DNA of 52,028 nucleotides from an uncultured Clostridia bacterium. GTDB taxonomy: Bacteria; Bacillota; Clostridia; Oscillospirales; Butyricicoccaceae. Within the stretch, counting starts at the first letter, position 1; the number at the start of each line of letters is the position of its first letter. The translations under genes and the position numbers were made by a program. This document shows, one piece after another, positions 49,517-52,028 of the stretch. The notes beneath the pieces are model-generated. The model saw only the letters and a program-made list of their open reading frames with translations. It had not been told where the DNA came from and did no database searches. The DNA lies in NCBI GenBank assembly GCA_944375715.1, contig CALWAP010000011.1, positions 1 to 52,028 on the forward strand, in the 5' to 3' direction.

Positions 49517-51181
49517 TTACCTTTCCAAAAGGGCTGCCGTCTCGAGCATTGTCCCGGATTCCAAGGGCAGTTCTGTTACTTCCTGCCCATTCACAGGAAC
49601 CGGAAAATTGAACACCATGTTCCTGATCCAGTTTCCATCCTTCTGTTTTTCTGGATACAGGTCAATTCGTTCAATGAACGCTCTCATAAACTCTTTTTGC
49701 TCGATTTCCGTGGCAGCACCGTATACTTCATCGAAGGCCAGCAGAAGTTGGTAAATATTGTCGCCAGAGATTTTTTCCTGCCGGATACTCTGAATCTGGC
49801 TCTTTACTTCATCTATCTGTATCTCGATTTCTTCTATTCTACCATACTGTTCATCATATCGCCGCTGCAAATCCAAAATTTTTCTGTCGAAATAGGGATC
49901 GTTAATATCCAGCGTGTCCATCTGACGCTCCAGCCTTGCTTTAATGCCCAAGGTCTGACGAAGCTGTGCCTGGAGTGTAGAAAGCTGCTTTTCCAAATCC
50001 TCGGTATCAACGGATGTCCCTATTTTCTCTTTGATTGCCTTTGAAAATTGCGGGTCATTGACCATAGCCGAAATGATTGCCGCAACCATGCGGTTCATCT
50101 CCGTCTGCTCAATGTTCACACGGAAGGTGCATTTGTGCCCGGTTGCGCCCAACGTATTTTTGCAGTAATAGTAATAGCGGGTTTTCTTATCCTTACTGTG
50201 TGCCTTGGCTATATTTCCATAAAGGCTTTTGCCACAGCAGGGACATTTCAAAATACCGGACAGGATATGTGCGTGTTCCGGGTCAATTACTTTTTCTCTC
50301 CTAAAGGCGTTGGCCTTCCGTTTATCCTGTGCCAGGTTCCAATCTTCTTCCGAAATAATTGCCTCATGCTGGCCATCGTAGATTGGGAACTCGTCTTGCT
50401 CGACCACGTGCATCTCGTTTCTTGTTCCCAGCTTCTTTTCCGTTCTGCGTCTGCCGTAGGCGATCTTCCCCATGTAAACAGGATTGTCCAGAATATCTTT
50501 CACAAAATTGGAAGAAAAACCAGGGATAGTACCATTCTGACGGATTTTCTTTTTGTATCCGTGGTCATTCAAATACTTTGCTACACCGTTGATCCCATCG
50601 TTGGTATGGATATATCTGTCGTAAATAAGCCGTACCACTTCCACTTCATCTTCGGCAATTTCCAATTTGCCATCCACTAATTTGTAGCCATACGGGGCAA
50701 ATCCGCCGTTCCATTTTCCCTCACGGGCTTTCTGCTCACGACCTGCCATTGTCTGCGTCCGAATGTTTTCACGTTCAATTTCCGCCACAGCAGAAAGGAC
50801 GGAGATCATCAGCTTGCCGGAATCCTTCGAGGAATCAATGCCATCCTCCACACAAATCAAGTTGACACCAAAGTCCTGCATCAGCTGTAAGGAGTTGAGA
50901 ACATCCGCCGCATTTCTACCAAAGCGAGACAGTTTGAACACCAGTACAAACGAGATATCGTCCTTGCCCTGTTGGATGTCACTCAGCATCCTCTGGAACT
51001 CCAGCCGTCCCTGGATGTTCTTGCCGGAGAAGCCCTCGTCAGAATACTCTCCGACAATGGTCATATCTTCATACTCGGCATACTTCCGCAGCTTATCCTT
51101 CTGGGCGTCCAGACTGTATCCATCCACCTGCATGGAGGTGGAAACTCTTGTGTAAATATAGCACTTAGTCCGTCTTTTCAT
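49517..51181 (-). CDS. Large serine recombinase (integrase/excisionase)
   Basis: A 554-residue large serine recombinase. The catalytic Ser lies in YTRVSTSMQ near residue 15. The resolvase domain continues with SDEGFSGKN, RPEFQRML-type segments, KLSRFGRN and the EIERENI helix. A recombinase domain follows (PYGYKLVDGKL...NPVYMGKI), then a zinc ribbon (CPCCGKSLY ... YYYCKNT) and a long coiled coil (residues about 385-480). Length and order fit the TnpX-type enzymes of mobilizable elements. AAAGGAG precedes the ATG, which overlaps the HTH gene by 17 bases. Confidence 0.95.
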   Translation of the reverse strand: MKRRTKCYIYTRVSTSMQVDGYSLDAQKDKLRKYAEYEDMTIVGEYSDEGFSGKNIQGRLEFQRMLSDIQQGKDDISFVLVFKLSRFGRNAADVLNSLQLMQDFGVNLICVEDGIDSSKDSGKLMISVLSAVAEIERENIRTQTMAGREQKAREGKWNGGFAPYGYKLVDGKLEIAEDEVEVVRLIYDRYIHTNDGINGVAKYLNDHGYKKKIRQNGTIPGFSSNFVKDILDNPVYMGKIAYGRRRTEKKLGTRNEMHVVEQDEFPIYDGQHEAIISEEDWNLAQDKRKANAFRREKVIDPEHAHILSGILKCPCCGKSLYGNIAKAHSKDKKTRYYYYCKNTLGATGHKCTFRVNIEQTEMNRMVAAIISAMVNDPQFSKAIKEKIGTSVDTEDLEKQLSTLQAQLRQTLGIKARLERQMDTLDINDPYFDRKILDLQRRYDEQYGRIEEIEIQIDEVKSQIQSIRQEKISGDNIYQLLLAFDEVYGAATEIEQKEFMRAFIERIDLYPEKQKDGNWIRNMVFNFPVPVNGQEVTELPLESGTMLETAALLER

Positions 51182-51407
51182 GGCTGGAACTCCTTTCTCC
51201 GGCGTGTTTCTGTTCAGCCGGTGATTTTATCAATCCCTCATTGCGGATGTAATACTCCAAAAGACGCAGGACATATTCTGGCGCATGGCGGTTATCCAGT
51301 TCCCATTCTGTTACTGTCCGATAGGGGATATTAAAAAATTTGCAAAAGTCCTTACGGTTCATACCTGTCATTTCCCGCAGTTCTTTTATTTTGGTTTTGC
51401 AGTCCAT
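51165..51407 (-). CDS. Helix-turn-helix DNA-binding protein
   Basis: An 80-residue protein with a Cro/XRE-like helix-turn-helix: IKELREMTGMNRKDFCKFF, then IPYRTVTEWELDNRHAPEYVL. The C-terminus is polar. ATG at 51407 is chosen with GGAGA upstream; a longer reading would run back through the promoter. Its promoter is bracketed by a 15-bp perfect inverted repeat, suggesting autoregulation. It is translationally coupled to the recombinase gene, so it may set recombinase expression. Confidence 0.8.
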   Translation of the reverse strand: MDCKTKIKELREMTGMNRKDFCKFFNIPYRTVTEWELDNRHAPEYVLRLLEYYIRNEGLIKSPAEQKHAGERSSSHEKTD

Positions 51408-51432
51408 CGCATCATCTCCATAAATAAAAAAC

Positions 51433-51481
51433 ACACGTTGCGTAATTATTATAGCATCGGCCCAACAATTACGCAACGTGT
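51433..51481 (-). promoter_or_regulatory. Promoter bracketed by a 15-bp perfect inverted repeat
   Basis: ACACGTTGCGTAATT (51433-51447) and its exact reverse complement (51467-51481) are 19 bp apart. On the minus strand TTGCGT (51476-51471) in one arm and TATAAT (51453-51448) form a promoter with a 17-bp spacer. A dimeric repressor bound to both arms would cover the -35 box and the transcription start. Confidence 0.8.
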
Positions 51482-51494
51482 AAATTGTAAACTT

Positions 51495-51677
51495 TTAAGC
51501 AGCGTCAGCAAAAGAACTGCTTTGCTTCGTATCTGGCTGTTTTTGCAAAGAAACAGGAGCAGCCGTCTGGTGCTGCTCCAAAACCTGTTTTCCATATTTC
51601 AGCATCAACTTTGTCATTACATCAATGCAGCGGTCAAAAGCCGCATTATATTTCGGATCATCATAGATTTTGCTCAA
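51495..51677 (-). CDS. Small hypothetical protein of the mobile element
   Basis: A 60-residue protein read from TTG at 51677, with AGGAG seven bases upstream inside the end of the preceding gene. The first 35 residues (DDPKYNAAFDRCIDVMTKLMLKYG) look helical and amphipathic; the tail is Gln/Ser/Ala-rich. I do not recognise it. A longer frame upstream is a shadow of the mobilization gene. Confidence 0.55.
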   Translation of the reverse strand: MSKIYDDPKYNAAFDRCIDVMTKLMLKYGKQVLEQHQTAAPVSLQKQPDTKQSSSFADAA

Positions 51678-52028
51678 TAGGCCGCTCCTTTCTCCCGTGG
51701 CTATCACGGGCATACACATCAAAAACTTCTTTGGGAATTCGATCCAGTACAGCAACAGCGTCAGCATAGTCCCGCCGCAGCTTGGCATCGGCCAGCTGCT
51801 TCAAAGTGCTCTCTTGGGTTGCTTTCTCTAGGGATTGCTCTAGCTGAGCGTTCTCCTGTTTCAGCTTTTTGTTCTCCACGGTGGTTTCCGTAAATGCGAC
51901 CTGATACTTCTTCATGGTGCTGTGCATCTGCTCCACAGCCGGGATATACTGATCCAGTAGAGCTGCAATCTCGGCAGCTCTGCTTTTTGCGTTAAAGGCT
52001 CCAATACCGGCCAGCAGTTCCTCCAGCT
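51661..52028 (-). CDS. C-terminal part of a probable mobilization protein (MobV/Pre-like), incomplete
   Basis: The frame enters from the right edge and runs to a stop at 51661, giving about 121 residues. The visible part is a charged coiled coil (KKLKQENAQLEQSLEKATQES and similar heptads) with an Ala/Glu-rich start. Such tails are common in MobV-type relaxases of Tn4451-like elements. The catalytic domain is outside the window, so the name is an inference from context. Confidence 0.5.
   Translation of the reverse strand, partial: LEELLAGIGAFNAKSRAAEIAALLDQYIPAVEQMHSTMKKYQVAFTETTVENKKLKQENAQLEQSLEKATQESTLKQLADAKLRRDYADAVAVLDRIPKEVFDVYARDSHGRKERPIEQNL

Larger units (their letters stand above)
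49403..52028. mobile_element. End of an integrative mobilizable element (continues to the right)
   Basis: From about 49.4 kb the gene content changes to a large serine recombinase, an HTH regulator, a small protein and the tail of a probable mobilization protein, all on the minus strand. A recombinase gene next to the element end is the usual layout of Tn4451-like elements and related ICEs. The exact attachment site lies somewhere in 49403-49516 and cannot be fixed without the other end. Confidence 0.75.

Overview
The window looks like a chromosomal segment of an anaerobic Gram-positive bacterium of the class Clostridia. Signs are T-box leaders, a preQ1-I riboswitch with queT-queF, SLH surface anchoring, strong purine-rich Shine-Dalgarno (SD) sequences, frequent TTG starts, and sigma-A promoters with near-consensus boxes 17 bp apart. 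The backbone is moderately GC-rich with dense, overlapping operons. Two stretches, about 41.2-43.7 kb and the right end from about 49.4 kb, have different composition and gene content and look acquired. I would not assign a family or genus.

Layout. 0-5 kb: GNAT acetyltransferase, tocopherol-cyclase-like protein, a Cys/His-rich secreted peptide, a split chromate transporter pair and an asparaginase. 4.9-8.7 kb: a restriction-modification operon of two SPPY-type DNA methyltransferases and a large putative endonuclease. 9-15.2 kb: a small membrane protein, tRNA-Arg, then one operon of AI-2E family permease, ABC-F protein, ArsC-like protein, proB and proA. 15.3-19.8 kb: a nitroreductase and two paralogous extracytoplasmic solute-binding lipoproteins, each behind its own promoter and T-box leader. 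The two specifiers read TTC (Phe) and TAC (Tyr), and the 5' halves of the two genes are almost identical while the 3' halves have diverged. 19.9-24.9 kb: a 1422-residue SLH and Ig-repeat surface protein and a HAD hydrolase.

25-33.2 kb: an F-type ATP synthase operon (atpI-like, a, c, b-delta, alpha, gamma-beta, epsilon) next to a two-gene SmsCB/SufCB-type Fe-S assembly unit. The ATP synthase is the most unusual object here. Subunit b carries only the C-terminal domain of delta. Gamma is fused in frame to beta, and the acidic linker is itself encoded by an SD sequence placed correctly for a separate beta start.

33.3-41.2 kb: an AEC-family permease, tRNA-Tyr and tRNA-Thr, the late shikimate operon aroQ-aroC-aroK-aroA followed by a ComEC-like hydrolase and a DUF3006 protein, then DegV and the riboswitch-controlled queT-queF operon. 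Chorismate synthesis and the Phe/Tyr T-box-controlled binding proteins together suggest aromatic amino acid supply is handled by both synthesis and uptake. 41.2-43.7 kb: an AT-rich DNA-modification island with a DpnI homologue, a DpnD-like protein, a Dam methylase cut short after its DPPY motif and a broken second methylase. 43.7-49.4 kb: ArsP-like permease behind an operator-like palindrome, an unrecognised membrane protein, an ion-transporter-superfamily permease, and an HxlR regulator divergent from two flavin enzymes. 49.4 kb to the end: one end of an integrative mobilizable element with a large serine recombinase, an autoregulated-looking HTH gene and the tail of a probable mobilization protein.
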